Positions 53,001 to 62,731 of a stretch of 64,000 bases of DNA are shown here, piece by piece; position 1 is the stretch's first letter, and every line of letters starts with the position of its first letter. The DNA is from Argopecten irradians. Lineage: Eukaryota > Mollusca > Bivalvia > Pectinida > Pectinidae. The notes beneath the pieces are model-generated. The model was not told the DNA's origin. It ran no database searches and worked only from the letters and a program-made list of their open reading frames with translations. The stretch covers positions 30,819,540 through 30,883,539 of the forward strand of contig NC_091134.1 of assembly GCF_041381155.1 (NCBI RefSeq). Direction: 5' to 3'. Position numbers and translations under genes: made by a program.

Positions 53001-56000
53001 ATCTCCTACCATAACTCCTGATCCCCACCCCACCCCCATTTTCTATATGGACAACTTACCCTTAGCCACTCCACCATGTTCTCTTCCTTCTCATTATCAG
53101 CGGATGTGTCCAGGATAAGTCTTCTCGTCAGGTGTGCCTTGTGGTACCTCATAAACACGTCCTTGTTCTGTACATACTTCAGGACAAGTAACTGTAAGGA
53201 GACAGGTTTTAGTGTGTAAATAGAAACAATAAAGAAATTATACTCAAGGGTCACAAATTGAGGAATTACAAAACCTGGGGCTTGCCAAGCGATTAAAACT
53301 AACTTATTTGATCCTTTGAAGCATATTTTTCTCTCTTACATGAGCATTAGTTTCCCATGTACAGTAACTTGAGCTGAGCTCCTTTTCTCACAGGTTTATT
53401 TTTCAATCTTTTTCAAAAGATGCACTTTATAAATACACTGTATTTTAAAAGATAAAATATTGAAATTGACTGACAAAACCATGCTAACACTGACTCTTTG
53501 GTTTTGTAACATATAACATACCACATCTTTGAGCTTCTTTTCTACTTCTTCGGAGGTGAGTTTTTTGCTGAGAGGAGTTTTTCTAAGTAACATATCACAG
53601 TAGTTTGCTAGGAGTTCGGGACACTTAGACTCAGGCTGAGTCTTGGCGCCAATACTGTAAAGAAATCATTTTATAAATGGTTACAACTGGAAACAAGTTT
53701 ATGTTAAAGTGCATATGTAACAGTTGTATTTAGTACCGTTGCCTTCTAAATTTGCGCGAGGAGTAATTTCCCTTAAGCTCAGTCGGTAAAGTGTTGGACC
53801 AGTAAGTCTGAGGTTGCAGGTTTGAGCTTCGCTGGTGGCACTTCTCTTGCCCTATTACATTCACTGTTCTATTCAAATATAGTCTTTCTGGAGTATTAAG
53901 GAAGCATATGATGTGGATATGAGGTCAATGATAGATTCATCTTTGATACTCCAAGCGTTATATTATAGGCATCTGAGAGATCGACCAGAGAAGTACTGGT
54001 CATGTGATTAATGCTGTATGGAAGTGATCAAGCTCAGTGCGAATTGTTACTTACCCTTTATTTTTCATTGGGATTTCTAGACGGAATACAGATGTGTCGT
54101 TCACAACATTTTTGTATGCCTGTAAGAAAAAAAGTTATGAGAATGAATCAAATATGAGAAAAAAAATGATGAAAATTTCATCATGAAATTTCCAAATGTT
54201 TACAGTATAAGTGGGGTTATCTATTTGCCATGATGCTGCATACAAGATTCTTGCAAATGACATTTTATCTTGTATGGTTTAAAAATGACAGATATTCTGT
54301 CTTTGTATATAACCTATTTATCTACTCCTGATAGTGGGTAGCGATTGCTCCATCATAAGCATCTGTGTGAAAATCTTACCATTTTCTTTGAAAAACTGAC
54401 ATTATACTCACAAACACATAATGTTACAATCCATTCCCAATGACATAAGCAGATAACTCTTGAAAACATTAAAACAGAGCAATATAACCCATATTTAACA
54501 TTTCTTGACAACATACCTTATCTCTGGAGGTAAGGAATCTGGGGTCATCACTGAACGCCTCCCTCACTAGGGCACTGAATCTGTTGAACAATTCTAGGAG
54601 CTGTTCTACGTACTTCTCAGAGTCCTGAAATAATATAAGCAGTTCTGGTTACTACCGTCACCAGAAAATATATCACAATTTTTAACATTAAGTCATTCAC
54701 CCTTGAAATTCCATAATAAACAGGTCCATTGTTAGAATTAGAAGAGTTCATTTGTGTCTCCAGGGGTAAGTGAGTTAAACCTTCTCTTATGTTTAACAAT
54801 TTGTTCTGATAATATCATTATCAGGGCCAAATATGTTAACTACACTATTCCACTATAACACAATGTATTTTTTTTATATCTACAAACATGCTAGCTACAT
54901 ACAGTAGTGATTGTCTCTGCTGCTGCCATCATGTCTGCAAGGCCTTGGCTGACAATGTAAGCCTCGAGGGCATGCAACATGGGCGTGATTCCATCAGGTA
55001 CACGATCCATCAAGCTGAACATCAGGCGCAGTTCTGTATGAACAGAATAATATATCTCTGACTTTAGTGTAGAACAAGATATGTGTGTTATAACCATGGA
55101 CAATAATGATTTACTAGAGATGTACGCCAGCATCAAAGTAATAAAAATAGTCAAGTTCATGTTCACAGATATCAACCTTAGTCCTAACATGTGAGTACTA
55201 CAGAAATTAAAATATTGTAGCATTGAAGAAATCAAAATATTCAAATACAACATATGCTAAAGTAACTCTAAAGTATTGTGTAAATATTCACATATTCCAG
55301 TGTGTTTTGTGAGTCTATCACAGAATAAAATGCACTTATTACATTGACACTTACTTTCAGTTTCATTATTCTTTATCATAGCAGCACATTCTTTAAGAAT
55401 TGTTTCCTTGAAGGCCGTGACAAGTACATTCACACAACATTCTGTCAACTGTAAACAAAAACACTTGACATTAGCAATGTGTTCACATCATTTACATTGT
55501 ATACAGTACTGTCTATAAAAACAGAAATATGAAATCAGAAACAAAGGAGACCTTGGAAGTCTTCAGAGAAGCTATACCTATCACATGTCACAAGGATTTA
55601 TTCCCTATTAATTTCTTGTTTTTTTTTCTAAAATACAAAACTTTTGACGGAAATTGTTTTAATTTTACAATGAAAAATAATTCTTATAGTCAAAAGGTAT
55701 CACTACATATCAATTCTTACTCTAATGAAAATAGAAACATAACAAACATAATGGAAAATAAAACTTAGAAATTTGGTGATGGCTGACATCTATTATCAAC
55801 ATTTCAAATACATGAACTTATAACAAATCACTTTTCCTCTCAGTATTCAAACTAGATTTGTATCCCCAGTATTAACATGTGGTCTCTTCAAAGACCTCAG
55901 AAGTAAAATTCAGTGCAATTGTCATACTTGTTGTGAAAACAGTACATGTATCTGGTTACATGATATTAGTAAGTTTTACATGTGCTTACCGTCGACACTG

Positions 56001-59000
56001 AGCTACATCCCCATCCCGTCTCTAGGTACCGACGGGCTCTTGTCTCCTCCTCTTTCAGCTTGGCGTCAGCATACCTCATGTAGTTCTGTACACCATTAGC
56101 CTCCAGATATTGTGGAGCCTTTAATTTGTAGAACTTCTCTGTAGCGTCCAGGTAGGCTTTCTCAAAATTCTCGCGGTAAATCTTTAATTTATCTTCTACA
56201 TCTGAACTAAGGTTTACTGGAAAGACACCAAAATATGTACCATGATATTGTGAGTTCAAACATGCAATATCAACCCACAAAAATGTCCCAGAGTTAATTT
56301 TACATAAAAACTGGCTTTCTACACCCATTACATATTAATTTAACAAGAAATCTATCAGAATGTTATAAACATCAACACTTCCAATTTGAAAAATAACTGG
56401 GAATGTATGTAAGACAAAGATGCCCCATCTTCCATTTTATTTTATCAAAGTAGGATGGATTAAAACAGTAATCAATGCTACAGGATGGGACCATCCTCAA
56501 TACTCCAGGGGTTCTCCAAACTCTGACGTCCCACTTCAAAGCCACACAGTCAACCACAGGATCTACATTAGGTGGTGGCTCTCTTAATGAAAGAAATACA
56601 TTTGAATAGCTTACCATATGACTCTCGTACACCTATAACAAGCTGCGAATCGAAAGCTTCTCCATTCCTCTCAGCATGAAGTAACTTCATTGCACTGTCC
56701 TGCAGCCTCTGTTTTATATTGGAGAAAATACTCTGGTTCCAGCTGTCTAGCATCAACTAGAAAACAAACAAAGTGACAGTGTAGCTTTTATAGTCACCAT
56801 GAGGCAACACAGAGAAATGTAGAAACCGTTTCTTATTCAAGGTTTATAACACTGTGACAGTACAGAACATAAAAATATTTTAAACAAGGTTTTTAATTCT
56901 ACAAAACAGCATGGAGATATGTAGAAACGTTTTTTAAGGTTTACTACCTTTCTAACTAGACTCTCTTCTCCTTGTGTCTTTTTCTGCATACTTCCATGTG
57001 GCTTGCCAGCCAGCGATGTGACTAGCTGCATAAAAGGCTTAGGTAGGTAATCACATTGTGTGAAGAACTTTCCCCACTCAGCTATGTAGGCCTTCAGCAG
57101 GGCAGAATCCTCGTGGTGCTGTAGTACTCTCTGTAACAAACAAAACTTTACATAGGTAACTTGCACCAAAACCTGAACCTGGTCATTTTGGCCGATTAGG
57201 CCTCTCAAAATTCTCAAAATCTCTCAAGTTATGGCATTAATTCCTATAGGAGATTTCAGAAAAGATGGCGATGACGTCACACAAAGGTACATCCGGGCGC
57301 TCAAAGGTACAACTCTGTATATCTGTACACATTAACATGGTGGGAACACAGCCGCTTCGATTTTTGTTTACATTTTATTGTAATAAATAGTACGACCATC
57401 CGAGAATTGTTACTTTATCTTAATTTCAAAAGGTGTAAATAAAAATATGTAACAATAATATACAGATATAAATATATGGTATTCATATATTTTACGATGT
57501 TCATACTCCATTTTCGGCCGCCACGAGGAAAAACACGATCGCCATTATGTGTAAACATTGACAGAATATTGCAAATATCAGCTTGAAATTACAAATTAAA
57601 TTCCAAGTTCCGCAAATATAGTACTGAAATTTTAATAAGCGATCACTGTTTTCTTAGTCTTACTTTGTAAAACACCTTAAGATGTGTGATTGTCACCAAA
57701 TTAAAGTTTGCTTTCGTAGATCACCCCAAGCGCACGGCAGCCATTACGTACAGTACTGCCGAGATCTCGAATTTCGCCCTTTTTAGAGTCACAAAATTAC
57801 GTATTTTAGATAATTTGTTCGTCAGAAATTTTGGATTTTAGCTCATGACATACAAATGAGTCAGTTTATAGTTACTTTTTATCGTATTTTTAAAAAAAAC
57901 TTTTAGTATTTTAGGATTTTCGAAGCCGTGCGCAATGTGTCCTGGTCGGCATTTACAGTATTACGATCTGTATTCATAAATCTAAATGTAGTCTATCTAA
58001 CATGCATTCAAATTATTTTAAAGTAATATCACTTCAATTTGAGACTTCACTAGCAGTCCATGGAATAAAAGCCGACTGACATTAAAAAATAAACTCTACA
58101 GCATTAAAACTGAACGATTTCACCATTTTAATTTTCGAGATCTCGGCAGCCATACGTTTACGTAAACATGTACATTGCGAAGATCTGCATATAAGTGTAG
58201 CACAGTGGTTTATAACATTCCTTTAAAGGAAGATATACACGGAAAAGAACGAAATATATATCTTTTACAAGTACTTATTGAGATATGTGTTGGTAATTAC
58301 GTATTTATATTATTAAATTCCCAACTATGGGCTGTGTCCTGAGGTGATCTACCAGCGAAGGCTCCATGCACGAGCGGCCGTGGTCTGGCAATGTGGTTCA
58401 CATTTCGTTATATTTAATAGTATTGTGAACAAGTTTTTCATGTATAACAGAAACGTTACACAATAAAATCAATGATCTATTCATAACTTTTCACAACAAG
58501 GATTTCTACCTGTGAAGAAAAAACGGGTACTGTGACGGCCCGACACCGCTTGGCAAGCTGGCTTCAACACTCTATCTACACAAATTAATATATTCAGCAA
58601 TAAACAATTGTAAATACAAAAATATAAATGTCTGTAACCTCTGAAACAATAAGAAACAATTTTAAAATCGGAATTTGCAAGTATGAAAGTGTATACTTTT
58701 GTCAAAGTATCGATTGTGTAGCAGCGATATACGTATCTGTTATTGTTTTTATTAGTCGCCATACTGTGTTTGTACCTTTGAGGACCCGGATGTAAACTTT
58801 CTGTGACGTCACGCCATCTTTTCTGAAATCTCCTATATCTTACATTTACAGTACTGGTATTGAATAGCATTTATCAATAAAGCTTCATAAAAGTACCACA
58901 GGCACAGTATATTTCTTAAAGCATTTGAAACCTTATAAAGTCCTAGAAGCATATCAACCTATTTTGTCTACAAAGGAGAATATAATATGTATATTGGTAT

Positions 59001-61225
59001 AGGTTAGTGCAGTGTGTAAGAGTTGTGATATTTTTACAAATGAGTTACAAAAGTACAGGAGATTTTTGGTTTTGGAATATGACAGACAGGCAGTTGGCTC
59101 TGAAATCTGATGCGATACTTACAGACTGGGCATGTCTAATGAAGTCCAGTATGTCCTCTTGTAGAGCACCATACATCTTGTTTGGGCCTTTGTCGTCCCA
59201 CAAACATACAGAGTGCACAGCACTGAAAACGTAGTTAAAATAAATTACCTTATTCATATACAACCAATAGTTTTCAATGAAGGACAATTTAAATAAATTT
59301 CTGTGAAAAATAAAATGAGATTTATTATTGCTTTTGGTTATTTATTGTACTTGTTTTATTTTTCAAAGATTTTTTATCAAAACATTAAATTTACATGTAT
59401 AACATACAAGTATTGACTTACACAAACTAACATTCTCAGCACTGTACAATATATACTTTGTTTTATATGGGAAAGTACATTTTCTAACTTATCTATAGGG
59501 AGGGGGTGGGGAGAGTATCTATAAAGCCAATATAATCAAGTACTTATACATATATATTTTTATCATAACAAGCAAATTCCTATGTTGGTTACAAATGAAT
59601 TTGATACTTTATCTGAAACCATACTCATTATTGTTTCATTACTTTTGAAAATTTCCTATCTGATAACAAAATTGTGAATAACTGGTACAATTAAAGATGC
59701 TCCACTACCGACAACAGAAACGACACCCATCATTTGAACAATAACTGGTGTAGAATTGTGTTTATATATGTCTAACTAACACAAAATTACATATAAAATA
59801 ATGTGTTTTACCTTTTGGAACATGAAGATCAGTACTTCATTCCATATAGGGGATAGTGCCATGGAGTTTTTTTGGGATGCAATTAATCATTTTTAATATT
59901 TTTTATCTTGAATTGAAATAAGAACCTCAAACTTTTCAATGGTTGTAATGGTGAAAAGTAAGTAACTTTTGTAACTGGAGAAAATTACAAATTCATCTGC
60001 TTCTATTTTTAATAGATATTCAGAAAAAAAAAACCATTTATCAGCGATGGAGCATCTTTAAATATATTTCTCTTCATTACAAACTCACCAGAAAAGGTCC
60101 TGCCATTCTATTTTGGTAACAGGCTCCTGGCGAAGCAACTTCAGGGCTGTGGGACGCATTAATGGCCATCTTTCTTCAAACTGGGACTGTCCTTGTTGCT
60201 GTAAAAAGGAAGCATGGTGGAACTTGGTCATTATACTGGTAGAGTATACTAAGACACTTTTGTGGAACTAGTGATTGTATCAGAAAATCATGATGATGAT
60301 GATGATACAGGTATCAGAATCTAACATATCGTCTAAACCTGGTGTCGATTATAGTATAATATATATGTACAGTACCTTGTTTGCCTTTACACCATCCCCA
60401 TATCCTTTTAAGCATAGAAAATCAAGAAGACCCTGCTTTTATAATTTAACTCCATTCTATTTACATAATCATGAAGAGGAGGCCAGGCCATTTATGGCGC
60501 ACCCACCGAAAACCCTACTTGTTATCAATTCATATAATTGTTGCTTTTGAAAGATCAGATCAATGTTTCGCCTTTGAACAATAATAACCCTTTCAGAATA
60601 AGATTACCAGGTAACGTTATGTCCTCTGATTTCAGGAAAAACTATACTGAACCTGCATATGCACACATTTGTACATGTACACTATCATGTGTGCACAAGC
60701 TAATAAGAACATTATTCTTGAGATGACAGTGCTGTCAATTAAATGCCTTTCTATCATTTAATTTAAAGCTATTCCATTATCTGCCAAAATGTATATAAAT
60801 TTCCTTTTTACTACTTGTTTTTTTTCTTTGTTTACTTATGCAGCTGTCATTCTATTGTCTATTTTTTATGGGTGTAATCTTTCAAAACCCCAACTTTCTG
60901 ATTAATAAGTCAGTAAAAACATAATAACCTTTTATCCTTTTCAGGATTATGAGTCAGACCAGACTATAACCCGTGTAAATCATAGTGTACCATCCTTTTA
61001 GACCAGTGACAAAACCTTAAGTTTCTCTCTGATCACAGAGGATTGTCAACGCCAATCCATTTATTGTTTACATGCAGTATTAATGATATCGAGATAGATA
61101 ATAAACAGGAGAACGTCCTTGACATAGATGTAAGTAATTAGATAATATATAAAGGGTGATTAAAACGAGAATACGGCATATTATCAACGATATGTGCAAT
61201 AATTCCTCACCTTCAACATTGCCAT
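47097..61225 (-). CDS. CUL5: Cullin-5, scaffold of CRL5 ubiquitin ligases, complete, 18 coding exons
   Basis: Minus-strand exons: 61211-61225, 60089-60198, 59123-59222, 56948-57130, 56615-56756, 55990-56216, 55355-55448, 54903-55033, 54517-54624, 54055-54119, 53522-53654, 53060-53191, 52261-52384, 51902-52074, 49782-49943, 49259-49377, 48844-48967, 47097-47291. They total 2337 nt in one frame, 778 residues (human 780). CUL5 links Elongin B/C-SOCS-box receptors at its N-terminus to RBX2 at its C-terminus. N-terminal repeats include [20 protein letters not shown] and KPFMQLV. The cullin homology region has [16 protein letters not shown] and [13 protein letters not shown]. The winged-helix end carries IMKMRK, with the predicted neddylation lysine near residue 722, and finishes [19 protein letters not shown]. 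Matches to CUL5 rather than CUL1-4 are specific in this last part. The 5-codon first exon (MAMLK) is inferred from its donor and position; the donor after exon 49259 (GTACGA) is weak. Confidence 0.98.
47431..47510. repeat. Perfect 40-bp tandem duplication
   Basis: TTTATCAATAAAAAAGAATT + TCAAGAAATG is repeated at 47431 and 47471, in the last CUL5 intron. Confidence 0.95.
47560..48275 (-). repeat. GGTCACCTGA-family element copy, minus orientation, truncated
   Basis: Read on the minus strand it matches the copy at 33676: AGGTCACCTTAGATGAAG, TTTACATTTTCGACTT, GCTGAAGCAAATTCAATG, GCACAAACCTTCTTAGGCAT and GGGGCC blocks. The other end (GGCCTCTTG) is missing. It lies in the CUL5 intron 47292-48843. 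Confidence 0.8.
50080..51744 (-). repeat. GGTCACCTGA-family element, split by another transposon
   Basis: The left end CAAGAGGCCTATGGGCCTTA + ATGGTCACCTGA (50080) and the right end CATCTCAGGTGACCT (to 51744) are the two family ends in minus orientation. The body is interrupted at about 50260/51496 by a separate inverted-repeat element. It lies in the CUL5 intron 49944-51901. Confidence 0.8.
50261..51495. mobile_element. Non-autonomous element with roughly 75-bp terminal inverted repeats
   Basis: The left end TAGCCGTGCTACCCCAACTG matches the reverse complement of the right end, CAGCCGGCTACCCCAATGAG. The similarity continues through TATAAACCCCTACC and GCTGACTTGTATCA to TGTATTGAATGAGTG. TA lies at both junctions. 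Length about 1.24 kb, no transposase seen. The family is unknown to me. Confidence 0.8.
52741..52930 (-). repeat. tRNA-derived SINE, best-preserved copy
   Basis: On the minus strand it begins with GGTGGCCGAGTGGTTAAGAT (A box, Ser/Leu-tRNA-like long-variable-arm type), followed by GGGTTCGAATCCC (B box). It continues into the body AGTGGTTTTTCTCCGGGTAC and ends near a palindromic ACGTCCT...AGGACGT. This body is familiar from bivalve genomes. It lies in the CUL5 intron 52385-53059. Confidence 0.85.
53764..53850 (+). repeat. tRNA-like (SINE-head) sequence
   Basis: TTAAGCTCAGTCGGTAAAGT (A box) and GCAGGTTTGAGCTTCGC (B-box-like, degenerate) are spaced as in a tRNA. Acceptor pairing is poor and the B box deviates from GGTTCGANTCC, so it is a relic and not a working tRNA gene. 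Confidence 0.5.
54689..54777. mobile_element. 89-bp palindromic mini-element, copy 2
   Basis: It has the same layout as 42160-42248: TAAGTCATTCACCCTTGAA at one end and CCAGGGGTAAGTGAGTTA at the other, with internal CATAAT, GTCCA, AGAAGAGTTC and TGTGTCTCC blocks aligned. It lies in the CUL5 intron 54625-54902. Confidence 0.8.
57247..58835. mobile_element. 1.59-kb element with roughly 62-bp inverted ends carrying ATGGCG and TGACGTCA
   Basis: Both ends read TAGGAGATTTCAGAAAAGAT followed by GGCG, TGACGTCA and TACATCCGGG. TA lies on each side (57245-57246, 58836-58837). Further in is a second inverted pair around CGAGATCTCGGCAG (57760s and 58135-58150). No transposase frame. It lies in the CUL5 intron 57131-59122. 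Confidence 0.88.
59695..60057 (-). mobile_element. TTAA-flanked MITE, copy 2 (inverted)
   Basis: AGATGCTCCACTACCGAC at the left and GCGATGGAGCATCT at the right, TTAA on both sides (59691-59694, 60058-60061), 363 bp. Internal blocks GGGATGCAATTAATCATTTT and CTTTTCAATGGTTGTAATGG match copy 1 in reverse complement. It ends 31 bp from the CUL5 exon at 60089. Confidence 0.85.
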
Positions 61226-61336
61226 CTTTTATATTCCATCGGTACCTCTCTTGATTTACTCAACAAAAGTAAGCACCGATGACTGACTTATCGAACGGTC
61301 TTTTTGGCGAGATTTGAACGAGATTCATTTCTAAAC
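61226..61336. promoter_or_regulatory. Compact divergent promoter between CUL5 and VBP1
   Basis: Only 111 bp separate the CUL5 start codon (minus, 61225) and the VBP1-like start codon (plus, 61337), so both 5' UTRs and the core promoter must fit here or overlap the coding exons. GTCTTTTTGGCGAG resembles an E2F-type half site. ATGGC at both start codons (AAGATGGCAATG, AACATGGCGACC) is YY1-like. No TATA box is convincing. Confidence 0.7.
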
Positions 61337-61402
61337 ATGGCGACCACGGAAAGCATGCCCGAACAAACGAAGCACGCTGGCATTCCTTTGGCAGAATTTG
61401 TG
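61337..61402 (+). CDS. VBP1: Probable prefoldin subunit 3 (VBP1), first coding exon (partial gene)
   Basis: It encodes 22 residues, MATTESMPEQTKHAGIPLAE + FV, and then a good donor GTAAGAAC. The GIPxAxFV motif, followed by a splice site where the family continues with EDVDSFM, matches the N-terminus of prefoldin subunit 3, part of the cytosolic hexamer that hands actin and tubulin to the CCT chaperonin. Phase 0 at the exon end fits. No second exon was found before the window ends at 64000, so the call rests on a short motif. The divergent position next to CUL5 and the ATGGCG start support a real housekeeping exon. Confidence 0.7.
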
Positions 61403-61736
61403 GTAAGAACAGCAGAAACTCTTTATTTATCTGCGTATCAAAGACGAAATGTTTTCTAATAGAATGTGTGAATCTTTGTAACATTACCCTAAAAGGAAAT
61501 ATCACATAGTGTTTACTTTAGTATCGATGACGGATTTCCATAATAAATAATCATGCCTGTCATCCTTAATTTCTGACACTGCATATCAAACATATTGGTA
61601 AGTGGGAACAAATATCCGATTTTAAAGAATGAGTAAATTATAATAACATTTTCACAAGATGAGAGCATTGCAACCACTTATCTCATAAATCCCTCAAGAG
61701 TTAAGACAAATCATGGCACATGATAAGTTAAATTTT

Positions 61737-61777
61737 GGGGTAGGGGTGGGGGGCTGTTGGGGTTTTGGGGTTTGGGG
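61737..61777 (+). other. G-quadruplex-capable tract
   Basis: Six runs of at least four G (61737, 61743, 61748, 61759, 61767, 61774) are separated by 1-5 bases on the plus strand, about 335 bp inside VBP1 intron 1. Confidence 0.85.
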
Positions 61778-61949
61778 TCAAAGTTGATCTGATGCCTCTT
61801 CTTAGATACCGTTAGATACCGTTAGTTATGTAACTACAGCATCATGTTCTTTTAAAATGTTGTCCGGTTGTGCCATATAAAATCTGGGATAAAACTTCAA
61901 ACTTACAGGTAAAATGAAGTCCAAAGATGTTCTTGTCAATAATCATAGT

Positions 61950-62375
61950 CAAGGACGTATATGAGATGGATAAGTCACACTGGGTTTTGGTTAAGTTCAG
62001 CACAGGAGCTTTGTGTTTGTGAACTGCCCGTGACGTTGGGCGACAACCGATTTTCCTTTGATATCCGCCAGCACAGCCTTTGATGTATCCTGCAGATGTG
62101 AGAGTTATCGCCTTACGTGCTGTCATTTCATGAGCTATCTTATTTTTTTAATGAAAATATAAGACATTTCTTTGAAATCTCACGTCCTTAAAGCAAACTA
62201 AACGTTGTGAAATTTAATCAACTTAACATTGGTGTTTCATTTGACTCAATAACTTTAAGACAAGTATTTGTTGGGAAAAAGGGATTTTATTCCTGGTTCA
62301 TAGGCGTCTCGTGTGGTGTTTAATAATGAAAGCGACAGTGACGAATCCTTCCCACCTATAAATCCTTGTCATAGT
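61950..62375 (+). repeat. Dispersed repeat, copy 2 (pair with 44.45 kb)
   Basis: Same order and orientation of blocks as 44450-45105, without the internal AATCGAT...AAACGAAAAAGGCC segment of that copy. A minus-strand frame of 94 codons over it has stops in the other copy, so it is not a conserved gene. Confidence 0.8.
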
Positions 62376-62473
62376 AGTATACAGGGAATATTATATTATT
62401 TAGGGCTGTAAGGTTTAGTTGATCAGTCACAGGTAATTGATTACTTTACTAATTGATTATTAAATCACTTTAA

Positions 62474-62731
62474 AGATGCTCCACCACCAACAAATGTTAT
62501 TTTGCATTTGAATTGCCTGCAGCTGTATCAAAAACAGGAGCCATTTACAGAAGAAGTGTACTTTAAACAGTTACCACCATTGAAAAGTTTGAGGTTCTTG
62601 TTTTAATTCAAGATGCTAAAAAATAATTAATTGCATCCCGAAAAATTTCCATTACACTATATGCCCTATATGGAATTAAGTGCTTTTTTGCGCATACACC
62701 AAAAGTAAAATATATTTTTTATATGCATTTT
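62474..62731 (+). mobile_element. TTAA-type MITE, copy 3, right end truncated
   Basis: TTAA at 62470-62473, then AGATGCTCCACCACC and the family's internal blocks (AATTAATTGCATCCCG, CACTATATGCCCTATAT, GCGCATACACC). It stops where the hairpin-headed element begins at 62732. Confidence 0.75.

Noticed and set aside
53764..53850. Functional tRNA gene in the CUL5 intron
   Set aside because: The B box is degenerate and the stems do not pair; better read as a SINE relic.
61842..62126. 94-codon minus-strand frame (MTARKAITLTSAGYIKGCAGG...)
   Set aside because: It lies in a dispersed repeat whose other copy at 44.8 kb is interrupted by stops and frameshifts; no known homologue.
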